The notes under the pieces are model-generated. The model was not told where the DNA came from, did no database searches, and was given only the letters and a program-made list of their open reading frames with translations. The position numbers and the translations under genes are program-made. A stretch of 64,000 nucleotides of DNA from Henriciella sp. (GTDB taxonomy: Bacteria > Pseudomonadota > Alphaproteobacteria > Caulobacterales > Hyphomonadaceae), in the NCBI RefSeq assembly GCF_029936995.1, contig NZ_JAPYRE010000006.1, positions 148,332 to 212,331 of the forward strand. The letters run 5' to 3'. Positions 18,575 to 27,851 of the stretch are shown here, piece after piece. Each line of letters opens with the position of its first letter. The first letter of the stretch is position 1.

Positions 18575-20164
18575 CTAGAACTGGTTCATCGTGTTGTCCT
18601 TGCCGCCAGCCTTGAGGGCTGCTTCGCCGGCAAAATACTCCTTGTGGTCGTCGCCGATATCGGAGCCGGCCATGTTCTGGTGCTTCACGCAGGCGATGTT
18701 CTGGCGGATTTCCTCGCGCTGGACGTTGAGGACGTAGCCGAGCATGGCTTCCTCGCCGAAGTACCGCTTGGCCAGATTGTCCGTGGACAGGGCGGCGGTG
18801 TGATAGGTCGGCAGCGTGATCAGGTGGTGGAAGATGCCTGCACGCTTGGCGCCATCGGCCTGGAAGCTCTGGATGCGGCGGTCGGCCTCTTCGCTGAGCT
18901 CGGTGCCATCATACTTGACGTCCATCAGGTTCGCGCGGTCATAAGCGGACAGGTCGCGGCCTTCGGCTTCCCAGGCATCATAGACCTGCTGGCGGAAGTT
19001 GAGCGTCCAGTTGAAGGACGGCGAGTTATTGTAGACGAGCTTGGCGTTCGGCACCGCTTCACGGATGCGGTCCACCATGCCGCCGATCTGGTCGACGTGC
19101 GGCTTCTCGGTCTCGATCCAGAGCAGGTCTGCGCCGTTCTGGAGCGAGGTGATGCAGTCAAGGACGACGCGGTCTTCGCCTGTGCCCTGGCGGAACTGGA
19201 ACAGGTTGGATGGCAGGCGCTTGGGGCGCAGCAGTTTGCCGTTCCGTGTGATCAGTACGTCACCATTGGAGGTGTCGTTCGGGCTGAACTCATCGCAGTC
19301 CAGGAATGAATTGTACTGGTCGCCGAGATCGCCCGGCTCGCTGGAGTAGGCGATCTGCTTGGTCAGGCCTGCGCCGAGCGAGTCGGTGCGGGCAACGATC
19401 ACGCCATCTTCGACGCCAAGTTCGAGGAAGGCGTAGCGCACTGCGCGAATTTTGGCGAGGAAGTCCTCGTGGGGGACCGTAACCTTGCCGTCCTGGTGGC
19501 CGCACTGCTTTTCGTCGGAGACCTGGTTCTCGATCTGGATGGCGCAGGCACCAGCCTCGATCATCTTCTTGGCGAGCAGGTAGGTCGCCTCATGGTTGCC
19601 GAAGCCGGCATCGATGTCGGCAATGATCGGCACGACATGAGTTTCGAAATTGTCGACCTTGGACTGGAGTTTGGCTTCAAGATCCTTGTCACCGGCTTCG
19701 CGGGCTTCATCAATCTGGCGATAGAGCATGCCAAGTTCGCGCGCATCGGCCTGCTTGAGGAAGGTGTAGAGTTCCTCGATCAGGGCCGGAACGGCAGTCT
19801 TCTCATGCATGGACTGGTCTGGCAGCGGGCCGAATTCCGAGCGCAGGGCGGCGACCATCCAGCCTGAAAGGTAGAGGTATTTGCCTTTTGTCGTCTCGAA
19901 ATGCTTCTTGATTGAAATCATCTTCTGCTGGCCGACAAAGCCATGCCAGCAGCCGAGCGACTGGGTGTAGTTTGCCGGATCAGCGTCATAGGCTTCCATA
20001 TCCTCACGCATGATGCGTGCCGTATATTTTGCGATGTCGAGCCCGGTCTTGAACCGGTTCTGGCTGCGCATGCGTGTGACGAATTCCGGCTGGATGGAGT
20101 CCCAGCTTCCGCCATGGCTGGCGATGAGGTCGCTGATGGTTTGTTCGTGTTCCGAATACGGCAT
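18575..20164 (-). CDS. aceA: isocitrate lyase
   Basis: 529 residues, the larger (about 530) isocitrate lyase subtype found in pseudomonads and several alphaproteobacteria. It cleaves isocitrate to glyoxylate and succinate. The signature is KQCGH (C221) in DEKQCGHQDGKVTVPHEDF, where the first Lys-Lys of the more common KKCGH is Lys-Gln, normal for this subtype. Other landmarks are SLGCWHGFVGQQK, IIADIDAGFGN, VARTDSLGAG and LVYNNSPSFNWTLNF. The ATG follows an AAAGGG stretch about 8 nt away. It is transcribed towards scfR and glcB, and its upstream region carries the 11-bp motif shared with glcB. Confidence 0.97.
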   Translation of the reverse strand: MPYSEHEQTISDLIASHGGSWDSIQPEFVTRMRSQNRFKTGLDIAKYTARIMREDMEAYDADPANYTQSLGCWHGFVGQQKMISIKKHFETTKGKYLYLSGWMVAALRSEFGPLPDQSMHEKTAVPALIEELYTFLKQADARELGMLYRQIDEAREAGDKDLEAKLQSKVDNFETHVVPIIADIDAGFGNHEATYLLAKKMIEAGACAIQIENQVSDEKQCGHQDGKVTVPHEDFLAKIRAVRYAFLELGVEDGVIVARTDSLGAGLTKQIAYSSEPGDLGDQYNSFLDCDEFSPNDTSNGDVLITRNGKLLRPKRLPSNLFQFRQGTGEDRVVLDCITSLQNGADLLWIETEKPHVDQIGGMVDRIREAVPNAKLVYNNSPSFNWTLNFRQQVYDAWEAEGRDLSAYDRANLMDVKYDGTELSEEADRRIQSFQADGAKRAGIFHHLITLPTYHTAALSTDNLAKRYFGEEAMLGYVLNVQREEIRQNIACVKHQNMAGSDIGDDHKEYFAGEAALKAGGKDNTMNQF

Positions 20165-20278
20165 GGGTCAAATCCCTTTTTCTCATTGGCGGGAGGCAGC
20201 CCGAACGGCTGCAGCTCATGCCGGAAGAAATAGAGAAGGCCCGAGATATGCGCGAGAGGGAGTCCGGTCAGCTTGTCA

Positions 20279-20295
20279 ATTCTTACAAATTATAG
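20279..20295 (-). promoter_or_regulatory. aceA promoter element with the shared ScfR-type motif
   Basis: On the minus strand TATAAT (20294-20289) runs directly into TTTGTAAGAAT (20289-20279), identical over 11 bp to the motif in front of glcB. Here the motif would lie at or just after the -10 box, a repressor-like position, unlike glcB where it lies upstream of a possible -35. A GTAACAATGTAA imperfect repeat is adjacent (about 20298-20309). Confidence 0.55.
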
Positions 20296-20316
20296 AGGTA
20301 ACAATGTAAAGTGTGG

Positions 20317-21228
20317 TCAGAAAAGCTCACGAATGCCTATGCTCATGGTAAAATCAAGTCGCTCCCAAGGCTCAAGACAGGCAAGTCCTGTGCGTGATCT
20401 GTCCTTGAGTTCGAAGGCGCCCGTCAGGTGAGAAACCGGCTCGAAACAGAAAAAGTCAGGCCCGTCAGGGACATATAGCATGCAGAAACCAGGCGCTCCC
20501 TGAGCTGTAAGTTGAAGTGCCAGCCCATGATCTGGCTGGAGAATGGTTGCAGGGCCACGCCAGCCCTCGAAACAGTGGTCCAGCACCAGCCCATCCAGCT
20601 GTTTCGGCTCAGAAAACCTGGTCGCGCCGGAAATGTCTTGCGCGTGCAAGGGGCCATCACTCATCGGAGGCCATACGGCCTCTGCCGCAAAGCTGATCTG
20701 TGTGTTGCCGGTGCGCGGAAAATATGGATGAAATCCGAGCCCTGCAGGCATTGATTGTGTGTCCCGGTTGGTGAGAGAGAGCGAGAAGTCGACGCCCGCT
20801 TCCCGAAACCGGATATGTTGCTCGCATTCATAGCGCCATGGCCACCAGTCTGTGCCTTGCAGGTACAGGCTGATACGGTCTTCTTCCAGCTGGGTAACAT
20901 GCCAGGTGCGCTGCCAGCCTTCACCATGGATGGCATTGGCATCGCCCGTCCAGTTCGGCGGGAGGGTATATGTCCTGCCCTCATGGGAAAACTGGCCGTT
21001 CCTGATGCGGTTCGAGAACGGCACGAGTGCAAAACTGCCAGCATCAAGAGGGTCCGGATCAGTAAGGCGCTGGCGTGGTGCCAGAATGTCCTGACCAAGA
21101 TAGCTGAGCCGGTCAATCCTGCCGCCGAAGGCAGGTGTGATGTTCATATCGAAGCCATGTGCCGACAGGTGAAGGCGCGATGTTTCCGCCTCTCCTGCCG
21201 GCGAAGATACGGAGTTACTCACCGTCAC
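20317..21228 (-). CDS. aldose 1-epimerase family protein
   Basis: 303 residues if the GTG at 21228 is used (AGGAG 4 nt upstream, overlapping the GH3 stop by 14 bp); a second GTG lies two codons later. The frame is open further upstream inside the GH3 gene but that part is not homologous-looking. Aldose 1-epimerases interconvert alpha and beta anomers of free sugars. GGRIDRLSYLGQDIL, the N-A-I-HG motif (NAIHGEGW) and GLGFHPYFPR contain the conserved substrate-contacting and catalytic His positions. No signal peptide from this start, so probably cytoplasmic. It is coupled to the GH3 gene and so belongs to the xylan/glucan locus. Confidence 0.85.
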   Translation of the reverse strand: MTVSNSVSSPAGEAETSRLHLSAHGFDMNITPAFGGRIDRLSYLGQDILAPRQRLTDPDPLDAGSFALVPFSNRIRNGQFSHEGRTYTLPPNWTGDANAIHGEGWQRTWHVTQLEEDRISLYLQGTDWWPWRYECEQHIRFREAGVDFSLSLTNRDTQSMPAGLGFHPYFPRTGNTQISFAAEAVWPPMSDGPLHAQDISGATRFSEPKQLDGLVLDHCFEGWRGPATILQPDHGLALQLTAQGAPGFCMLYVPDGPDFFCFEPVSHLTGAFELKDRSRTGLACLEPWERLDFTMSIGIRELF

Positions 21229-23707
21229 ATGTCTCCTGGCCGTCTGCATCTTCGGCCAGGCGGACATCGGATACAGACACTTCAGCTGCCGCTTCACTGC
21301 GGATCGCAAGGGGAGCTGTAATCTGTTCGAGATTGATGTCGCTAAAGCAGCTGAGGGAAATGCGGACGTCGGTCCATTGCCCGTCAGTGCTGGTGAATGT
21401 GCGGTAGGCTGCACAATCATCGCCCTCGCAGAGCATGCCGATATCAAGACTGTCAGCTGCGGCAGCTTTCAGCGTCAGGGCAAGTTCTATGTCGGCATTG
21501 GATTCACGTACATAGCTGTGCGTCTGGCCATCGGTGAAGGTGGCCTGGCCGCCTTCGGAGGGGAAGCTGAACTGGATCGCATCTTCCTGGGCCTGATGAT
21601 CGACACGAGTCTGGCTGACCTCGTCCGACAGGTTGGCCTTCCACTCGCCAACGAAGCCGCCTTCAGCGAAGAAAATACTCTGGCCTTCACTTGCTGAAAG
21701 CTCTGAACTGACGTTCTCGTTCAACTCTTCGAGTGTGCCGGGATTGGCATAGGAAAGGCCATATCCATAGGCAAAGAGCGGGTCATATGCTTCGTCACCG
21801 ACGTTGAGGGGCGTCTGGTCGGGCTGGCGCGGCCATGAAAAGGAGAGCGTGCCCTTGAAGTCATGGCGCGGTTCGCCGTCTTCATTGGCAATCAGGAGAT
21901 CGGCCACGCCCCCTCCCTCGCTGCCGGGAAGCCAGGCGGCGACAAAGGCGTCTGATGCGTTGAGCTCACGGTTTACCCACATGGGCCGGCCTGAGAGGAA
22001 GACGCTGACGACAGGAATGCCCTCGGCCTGAAGTTCTTTCAGGAGAGTGAGCTCCTTTGAGCCGCTGAGATCATAGGCAAGATGGTCGACATCGCCGCGG
22101 AATTCCGCATAGGGCTCTTCACCGAAAACGACGATCGCGACATCGGGGGTTTCCGAGTAGGTGCCCTCAGGGCTGTACTCGACGCTGCTCGCGGCTTTCT
22201 CAATCCCTTCCAGGATTGAGCTTGCATTCGGGAACTCGGCGTTGTCGGCACCGCCCCCTTGCCAGGTGAGCGTCCAGCCGCCGGACTGTTTCGAGATGTT
22301 ATCGGCTCCATCGCCAGCGACAAGGATACGCTTGTCTGGCGTGATTGGAAGGACCCCATCATTCTTGAGCAGAACGAGCGATTCGCGTACTGCCTGACGG
22401 GCTAGAGTGCGATGTTCGTCAGAGCCAAGGATATCTTCCTGCCCAGCGAGCGCGCGTTCTGAAGGCGTGCCTTCCTCGAAGACGCCGAAATGCAGCTTGG
22501 CCCGCAGGATCCGGCGCACGGCATCGTCCAGCCGCTCCATCGGGATCTCGCCTGACCTGGCCTGTTCGAGTGTGCTTTCATACAGTCCGCGCCAGCTATC
22601 GGGGGCCATATACATGTCGAGGCCGGCATTCAGCGCTTCCGGGCAGTCGGTATTCGTGCAGCCCTCGATCTGCCCGTGGGCATTCCAGTCCCCCACGATG
22701 AAGCCATCAAAACCCATGCGTTCCTTGAGCACATCGTTGAGCAGGTAAGGGTCTCCTGTGACCTTCTTGCCGTTCCAACTCGAGAATGACGCCATGACAG
22801 ACAGGGCGCCAGCTTCGATAGCTGGCGGATAGCCGGCATTGTGAAGCCGTACGAGTTCGGCCTCACTCAGTATTGCGTCGCCTTGGTCTATGCCGTCCTC
22901 TGTACCGCCATCGCCCAGGAAATGCTTGGCCGTCGAGATCACATGGTCCTTGTCGAGGAAGACATCTGAGCCGAATTCACCTTGCAGGCCTTCAACAATA
23001 CGGGGGGAGTAGGACGCCACGATTTCCGGGTCTTCGCCAAAGCCTTCATAACTGCGGCCCCATCTGTCATCGCGGGGGACGGCGACTGTTGGCGCGAAGG
23101 TCCAGTCATGGCCTGTCACACGCAGTTCAAGGGCGGTGACACGGGCGATCTCTTCCATGAGGTCCGGGTTCCGCATCGCGCCAAGGCCGATATTGTGAGG
23201 AAACAGTGTGCCCCCGACCACATTATTGTGGCCGTGAACTGCATCGATCCCCCAGAGGATCGGGATGGCGACGTCTACGCCTTCGGGATCAACAGATGCC
23301 TTGTAATAGGCATCGGTAGCCGCGACCCATTCTTCGACATTCGCATAGGGTTTGCCGTCCGGGGCGGAATTGCCGCCACTCAGGACCGAGCCGATCCGGT
23401 ATTCCTTTACTTCTTCAGGGGTGATGGAAGCGTTATCGGCCTGGATGACCTGGCCGACCTTCTGTTCCAGCGTCAGTTTCGAAAGCAAGTCGTCGATGCG
23501 GGATTCGATTTCCCCGTCTATGAGGTGGCTCTCGGTTTCGGGCCAGAGTGTGAGGTCTCTTGCTGTTGAAGCGGCAGGTGTTCCGGCTTCGGTCTGGGCC
23601 GGGTCTTGCGTTTCCGCCGACGCATTCTGGGCGGGTTCGCCGCTGCAGGCGGTCATCAACAGCAATGCGGCTAGCGATATGGTTCCGTTCAGCTGCCTGG
23701 TCTTCAT
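21215..23707 (-). CDS. GH3 family beta-glucosidase/exo-glucanase lipoprotein
   Basis: 830 residues. The N-terminus MKTRQLNGTISLAALLLMTACSG has a lipobox (LMTAC, C21), followed by a low-complexity Thr/Ala/Glu linker, so it is probably a lipoprotein. The GH3 core has WGIDAVHGHNNVVGGTLFPHNIGLGA, FAPTVAVPRDDRWGRSYEGFGEDPE, TAKHFLGDGGT and the nucleophile Asp in GFIVGDWNAHG (D340). The second GH3 domain (about 430-640) has the LVLLKNDGVLPI start; an extra C-terminal beta domain (about 690-810) with paired cysteines resembles that of the ExoP-type exo-1,4-beta-glucanases. Likely releases glucose or xylose from oligosaccharides in the periplasm. Divergent from GH115 with an operator between them. 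Confidence 0.92.
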   Translation of the reverse strand: MKTRQLNGTISLAALLLMTACSGEPAQNASAETQDPAQTEAGTPAASTARDLTLWPETESHLIDGEIESRIDDLLSKLTLEQKVGQVIQADNASITPEEVKEYRIGSVLSGGNSAPDGKPYANVEEWVAATDAYYKASVDPEGVDVAIPILWGIDAVHGHNNVVGGTLFPHNIGLGAMRNPDLMEEIARVTALELRVTGHDWTFAPTVAVPRDDRWGRSYEGFGEDPEIVASYSPRIVEGLQGEFGSDVFLDKDHVISTAKHFLGDGGTEDGIDQGDAILSEAELVRLHNAGYPPAIEAGALSVMASFSSWNGKKVTGDPYLLNDVLKERMGFDGFIVGDWNAHGQIEGCTNTDCPEALNAGLDMYMAPDSWRGLYESTLEQARSGEIPMERLDDAVRRILRAKLHFGVFEEGTPSERALAGQEDILGSDEHRTLARQAVRESLVLLKNDGVLPITPDKRILVAGDGADNISKQSGGWTLTWQGGGADNAEFPNASSILEGIEKAASSVEYSPEGTYSETPDVAIVVFGEEPYAEFRGDVDHLAYDLSGSKELTLLKELQAEGIPVVSVFLSGRPMWVNRELNASDAFVAAWLPGSEGGGVADLLIANEDGEPRHDFKGTLSFSWPRQPDQTPLNVGDEAYDPLFAYGYGLSYANPGTLEELNENVSSELSASEGQSIFFAEGGFVGEWKANLSDEVSQTRVDHQAQEDAIQFSFPSEGGQATFTDGQTHSYVRESNADIELALTLKAAAADSLDIGMLCEGDDCAAYRTFTSTDGQWTDVRISLSCFSDINLEQITAPLAIRSEAAAEVSVSDVRLAEDADGQETCDGE

Positions 23708-23782
23708 TTTCAGTCCTCCCCGGGTCCGTTTTCGGACGCCTTCCTTTTATGTCCTCGCCAGCAGAATGCGGTTGCAACACAA

Positions 23783-23800
23783 AATGTTGGCGTTAACATT
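23783..23800. promoter_or_regulatory. LacI/XylR-type operator, GH3-GH115 intergenic
   Basis: AATGTTGGC-GTTAACATT: half-sites AATGTTGGC and AATGTTAAC in inverted orientation. It lies 76-93 bp before the GH3 start and 55-72 bp before the GH115 start, so it can serve both divergent promoters. It matches the pattern repeated across the xylan island. Confidence 0.75.
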
Positions 23801-23854
23801 CTGGCTAAACGAAAATGTATTCCGGCGCAACGGCGAAACCGGACGGGAGGAAAA

Positions 23855-26842
23855 ATGACCGAGATGACGGGTCGGCTAGCCTGGATTTGTAAGCGTTCAA
23901 CAACCTTGTTCGCTACGATTCTATTTGTAGCATTGGTGGCAGACGCACAGCCTCAGGCTGTTTCTCCAGATGAAGCGAACAGCAATCCTGCGGCCGTCTC
24001 GGAAGTGGCTGATAACCTCTCTTTTCCCTTGTTCGGGGCAGGCAAACCGACCACGATACTTGTCGACCCGGCCGAGGACCCCGGCATCCTGCGGGCTGTT
24101 CGTGACCTTCAGTCAGACCTTGAGGCGCGCGGGCCAATCCGCCCGGTTATCCGGACAGAGATACCGAAAGAGCCGGGCCAGATGATCGTTGTAGGGTCGC
24201 TGGAAAATTCGCGCTGGCTCTCTCCCCTGTTAGACAGCGGACAGGTTTCAACGCAGGGCCTTTCAGGCGAGTGGGAGGCATTTTCGCAGGAGGTTGTCGA
24301 CGCGCCTTATGAAGGCGTGGAGCGGGCGCTGGTGATTGCGGGTTCAGACAAGCGCGGCACGATCTATGGCATCTATGACCTGCTCGACCGGGCCGGGGTT
24401 TCACCCTGGGCCTGGTGGGCGGATGTGCCGATCGAGAAGACCGGCAATCTCTATGTGTCCAGCGGACGGCGCCTTGAGAAACCGTCCGTGAAGTATCGTG
24501 GCATCTTCCTGAATGATGAGAACCCGGCCCTTTTCGGCTGGGCCAACAAGACGTTTGGCGGTTTCAATCACGCTTTCTATGAGCGCGTTTTTGAGCTGAT
24601 CCTGCGCCAGAAAGGGAATTATCTCTGGCCGGCCATGTGGGGAAAGGCATTCTATGACGATGATCCGATGAATGCCGAACTGGCAGATGAAATGGGGATC
24701 GTGATCGGAACCTCTCACCATGAGCCGCTGGGGCGGGCGCATATCGAGTGGGAACGGTACGGGGAAGGGGACTGGAACTACCAGACCAATGCCGGAAACC
24801 TGCGTGATTTCTGGCGCTTCGGTATGGATCGGATTGGCGGACGCGAGGCGCTCGTCACGATTGGTATGCGTGGGGACGGCGATGAAGCCATGTCGGAAGG
24901 TACGGCGATCGACCTTCTTGAAACAATCGTTTCCGACCAGCGCTCGGTTATCGCGGATGTAACCGGAAAACCGGCCTCCCAGACGCCGCAGATATGGGCG
25001 CTCTATAAGGAGGTTCAGGATTATTACGATCAGGGCATGGACGTGCCCGACGATGTCACGCTCCTGTTTGCCGATGATAACTGGGGCAACCTCCGCCGCC
25101 TGCCGGAGCCGGGCGCAGAACGGCGGGGCGGATATGGCGTCTATTATCATTTCGACTATGTCGGCGGGCCGCGGAACTATAAATGGATCAACACGACCCA
25201 GATCGAGCGCGTCTGGGAGCAGATGGGTATCGCTTACGATTATGGGGCGCGCGAGGCGTGGATCGTCAATGTCGGCGATCTGAAGCCGATGGAACTGCCG
25301 ATCAGCTTCTTCCTGGATTATGCATGGGACCCGTCTGATATCCCCCTCGAAAATCTGGACACCTACACACGTGACTGGGCCGCGCAGCAGTTTCCCGATG
25401 CGTATGCCAACGAGATCGCGGCGCTTCTGGAAGCCTACACAAAGTATAATGCGCGCCGGAAACCGGAACTGCTGGATGCCGATACCTACAGCGTTGTGAA
25501 TTTCAGCGAGTTCGAGCGCGTTTCTGACGAGTACCAGGCGTTGGCAGAGCGTGCCGCTGTGCTGCGCGAGGAACTGCCGGAAGCCTATGACGATGCTTTC
25601 GTGCAGCTCGTCTGGTTTCCTGTTACAGCCAGTGCCAACCTGAATGCGCTCTACTACACAACAGCGCTTAACCGGCTCTATGCCGAACAGGGGCGCGCGC
25701 GCACGAACGGGCTCGCGGAGAAGGCCGCAGAACTTTTCGCGCGTGATGACCAGCTTCGGCGCGTCTATGAGGAAGAGATCGCCGGGGGCAAGTGGGTCGA
25801 CATGATGTCCCAGACCCATATCGGCTACACCTACTGGCAGCAGCCTGACGTGCAGTCTGCCCCTGATACCGAACGTATTGAAATGCCAGAGGAAGCCGGC
25901 TTTGGCGTCGCTGTGCCGGGCAGCCGTGAGAACTGGGCTGCGAGAAGCGCGGAAGCTGTGCTCCCGCAAGTCGATGTGCTCTCGCGCCATACGGCTGAAT
26001 TTGAAGTCTTCAATACCGGGCAGGCACCTTATGAGGTGACAGTCACACCGTTGCGGCCCTGGGTTTCGGTATCGGACAATGCGCTCAACATCGAGATGCA
26101 GAAAAGCGTCACACTGGCTGTGGACTGGGGCGAGGCCCCACTGGGATTGACGCGCGTGCCGGTCGAGATCGACGCAGGGTTGCTTGGCACCAAGACGCTT
26201 CATCTCCCGGTCTTCAAGCCAGAAAACGCCGCAGACGTCAGTGGCCTGGTAGAGGCGGATGGGTTCATATCGGTGGATGCTGCCGCGGCGAGCCGAATTT
26301 TTGGTGGGGAAGACATAGAGTGGTCAGTTATTCCAAACCTTGGCCGGACAGGCGACAGTATCGTAGCGCTTCCTGCCACGGCACCAGCGTCGGAGCCGGG
26401 CAGTGATAGTCCACGGCTGGAGTATGATCTCTGGCTGTTTGAGCGAGGGAAACTGGACGTTACGATAACGCTGGCCCCGACGCAGGATTTCAAGGCGCAG
26501 GGCGGCTTGCATTATGCGCTTTCAATCGACGATCAGGCGCCCGTTCTCGTCAATGCGGTGGAAGCGGAGGTTTCCGGGGAAGGCGATGCAAGCTGGGAGA
26601 AGTCTGTCGCGCAATATGCGCACGAGATTACAACAAGGCTCAGTGTCGATGAACCGGGTGCCCATACGTTGAAGCTCTGGCGGGTCGATCCGGGGCTGGT
26701 TTTCCAGCATGTTACGGTTGCGACGCGCGATTTGCCTGAGACATATCTTGCTCCGCCGGGCACCCCACAGTGTGAGGCATCCGATACGGGAGAGACCCTG
26801 CCGGATTGCTCTATTCCGGTTGTGTCGTCTGCCAGCCCCTGA
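23855..26842 (+). CDS. GH115 family xylan alpha-1,2-glucuronidase
   Basis: 995 residues with GGGAGGAAAA just before the ATG and a signal peptide cleaved near ALVADA. GH115 enzymes remove (4-O-methyl)glucuronic acid from internal and terminal positions of xylan. The family is recognised from IAGSDKRGTIYGIYDLLDRAGVSPWAWWADVP, VKYRGIFLNDENPALFGWANKTFGGFN, KGNYLWPAMWGKAFYDDDP, IGTSHHEPLGRAHIEW and LFADDNWGNLRRLP, in the usual order, then the C-terminal domains. Length typical. It shares an operator region with the divergent GH3 gene. Its last 32 bp overlap the end of the convergent GH5 gene. Confidence 0.94.
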   Translation: MTEMTGRLAWICKRSTTLFATILFVALVADAQPQAVSPDEANSNPAAVSEVADNLSFPLFGAGKPTTILVDPAEDPGILRAVRDLQSDLEARGPIRPVIRTEIPKEPGQMIVVGSLENSRWLSPLLDSGQVSTQGLSGEWEAFSQEVVDAPYEGVERALVIAGSDKRGTIYGIYDLLDRAGVSPWAWWADVPIEKTGNLYVSSGRRLEKPSVKYRGIFLNDENPALFGWANKTFGGFNHAFYERVFELILRQKGNYLWPAMWGKAFYDDDPMNAELADEMGIVIGTSHHEPLGRAHIEWERYGEGDWNYQTNAGNLRDFWRFGMDRIGGREALVTIGMRGDGDEAMSEGTAIDLLETIVSDQRSVIADVTGKPASQTPQIWALYKEVQDYYDQGMDVPDDVTLLFADDNWGNLRRLPEPGAERRGGYGVYYHFDYVGGPRNYKWINTTQIERVWEQMGIAYDYGAREAWIVNVGDLKPMELPISFFLDYAWDPSDIPLENLDTYTRDWAAQQFPDAYANEIAALLEAYTKYNARRKPELLDADTYSVVNFSEFERVSDEYQALAERAAVLREELPEAYDDAFVQLVWFPVTASANLNALYYTTALNRLYAEQGRARTNGLAEKAAELFARDDQLRRVYEEEIAGGKWVDMMSQTHIGYTYWQQPDVQSAPDTERIEMPEEAGFGVAVPGSRENWAARSAEAVLPQVDVLSRHTAEFEVFNTGQAPYEVTVTPLRPWVSVSDNALNIEMQKSVTLAVDWGEAPLGLTRVPVEIDAGLLGTKTLHLPVFKPENAADVSGLVEADGFISVDAAAASRIFGGEDIEWSVIPNLGRTGDSIVALPATAPASEPGSDSPRLEYDLWLFERGKLDVTITLAPTQDFKAQGGLHYALSIDDQAPVLVNAVEAEVSGEGDASWEKSVAQYAHEITTRLSVDEPGAHTLKLWRVDPGLVFQHVTVATRDLPETYLAPPGTPQCEASDTGETLPDCSIPVVSSASP

Positions 26843-27821
26843 GGATTTCACGGAAGAGCTTGCCTGAAGGGGTCAGGTCTTCCGGGCTCCAGGGGCCTGT
26901 CGGAGAGGTTCCCGGCTTGAAGAGGGAGGCGCCTTCATCCTTGTCGCTGACCGCCCAGTTGGCGTGCGACAGGTCATTGGCACGAATGAAATCCATCCAT
27001 GCCCGGACAGACTCTTCATCGACAGCGCCGTCGCCGTCATAGCTCACTGCGCCCCATTCAGTGACGAACAGGGCAAGTCCTGCATCAAGGGCAGTCCGCG
27101 CTTTCTGGCGCAGTTCGTCCTTGTGACTGGCCGCATAGAAATGCAGTGTGTAGGCAATATTGTTGAAGCCCGTCAGCGGGTTACTGGCAGCCTTGTCGAC
27201 ATCCTGTGACCAGCTCTGCGTGCCTACGATGATAAGATTGTCAGGGTCGACTTCGCGGATCGCGCCGATGACGGTTTCGGCGTAGGGTTTAACCGTGGTT
27301 GACCAGTCTGTCGTATCCAGCGGTTCGTTGTAGATCTCATAAATCAGGTTGTCGGTATCGCCATAACGTTGGGCAATGTCGGTGAAGAATTCCATCGCGG
27401 CTTCAGGATTGTTTTCGGCACGATGAGAGTGCCAGTCCACAATGACATAGATGCCGTTCTCGATGGCGGCATCGATCACCGTATAGGCCCGTTGCAGGTT
27501 GCCTTCCGGGTCGGTGAGATAACTGCCTTCGCGTGTATCGGCTGCAATGGCCGCGCGTACCAGTGAGGCATTCCAGTTGCTGGCGAAATTATCCACGGCC
27601 TCCGCATTGTAATATTTTTCCTGTCCCCAGCCTGTGGTGCTCCAGAAGAAGCTTGGCCCGGCGAGGGAAACAGGCGTGCCGTTTTCGTCCACGATGCGGT
27701 TGCCTTCAGTGGTGATAAGCCCGTGGCGTTCGACTGGCGTGTCGCTAGCCGCTGGCGGCGGAGGCGTTATACAGGCGACAAGCGCGCCCATGATTGATGC
27801 GGTGATGAGCGTGCGTTTCAT
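26811..27821 (-). CDS. GH5 family endoglycanase lipoprotein
   Basis: 336 residues. The lipobox GALVAC (C17) follows a short hydrophobic stretch, then a Pro-rich linker; probably a lipoprotein. GH5 retaining glycosidase with the acid/base Glu in IYEIYNEPLD (E166) and the nucleophile Glu in LFVTEWGAVS (E255); PSFFWSTTGWGQEKYY and VIVDWHSHRAENNPEAAMEFF match the GH5_2-like endo-beta-1,4-glucanases. Within a xylan locus it may cut mixed-linkage glucan, cellulose or glucomannan accompanying xylan. Transcribed after the cupin gene with about 30 bp between them. Its 3' end overlaps GH115 by 32 bp, tail to tail. Confidence 0.92.
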   Translation of the reverse strand: MKRTLITASIMGALVACITPPPPAASDTPVERHGLITTEGNRIVDENGTPVSLAGPSFFWSTTGWGQEKYYNAEAVDNFASNWNASLVRAAIAADTREGSYLTDPEGNLQRAYTVIDAAIENGIYVIVDWHSHRAENNPEAAMEFFTDIAQRYGDTDNLIYEIYNEPLDTTDWSTTVKPYAETVIGAIREVDPDNLIIVGTQSWSQDVDKAASNPLTGFNNIAYTLHFYAASHKDELRQKARTALDAGLALFVTEWGAVSYDGDGAVDEESVRAWMDFIRANDLSHANWAVSDKDEGASLFKPGTSPTGPWSPEDLTPSGKLFREILRGWQTTQPE

Positions 27822-27851
27822 GTTTTTCCCCTGTGAGTATTCTCGCGTCGT

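Noticed and set aside
20317..21447. Longer reading of the aldose epimerase from 21447
   Set aside because: The extra 73 codons lie inside the GH3 gene and do not resemble the family; the GTG at 21228 has a ribosome binding site.
24401..26203. 600-codon open frame on the minus strand
   Set aside because: Lies entirely antisense to the GH115 gene, which has clear family motifs. The frame is a by-product of high-GC third-position bias; no ribosome binding site and no recognisable domain.
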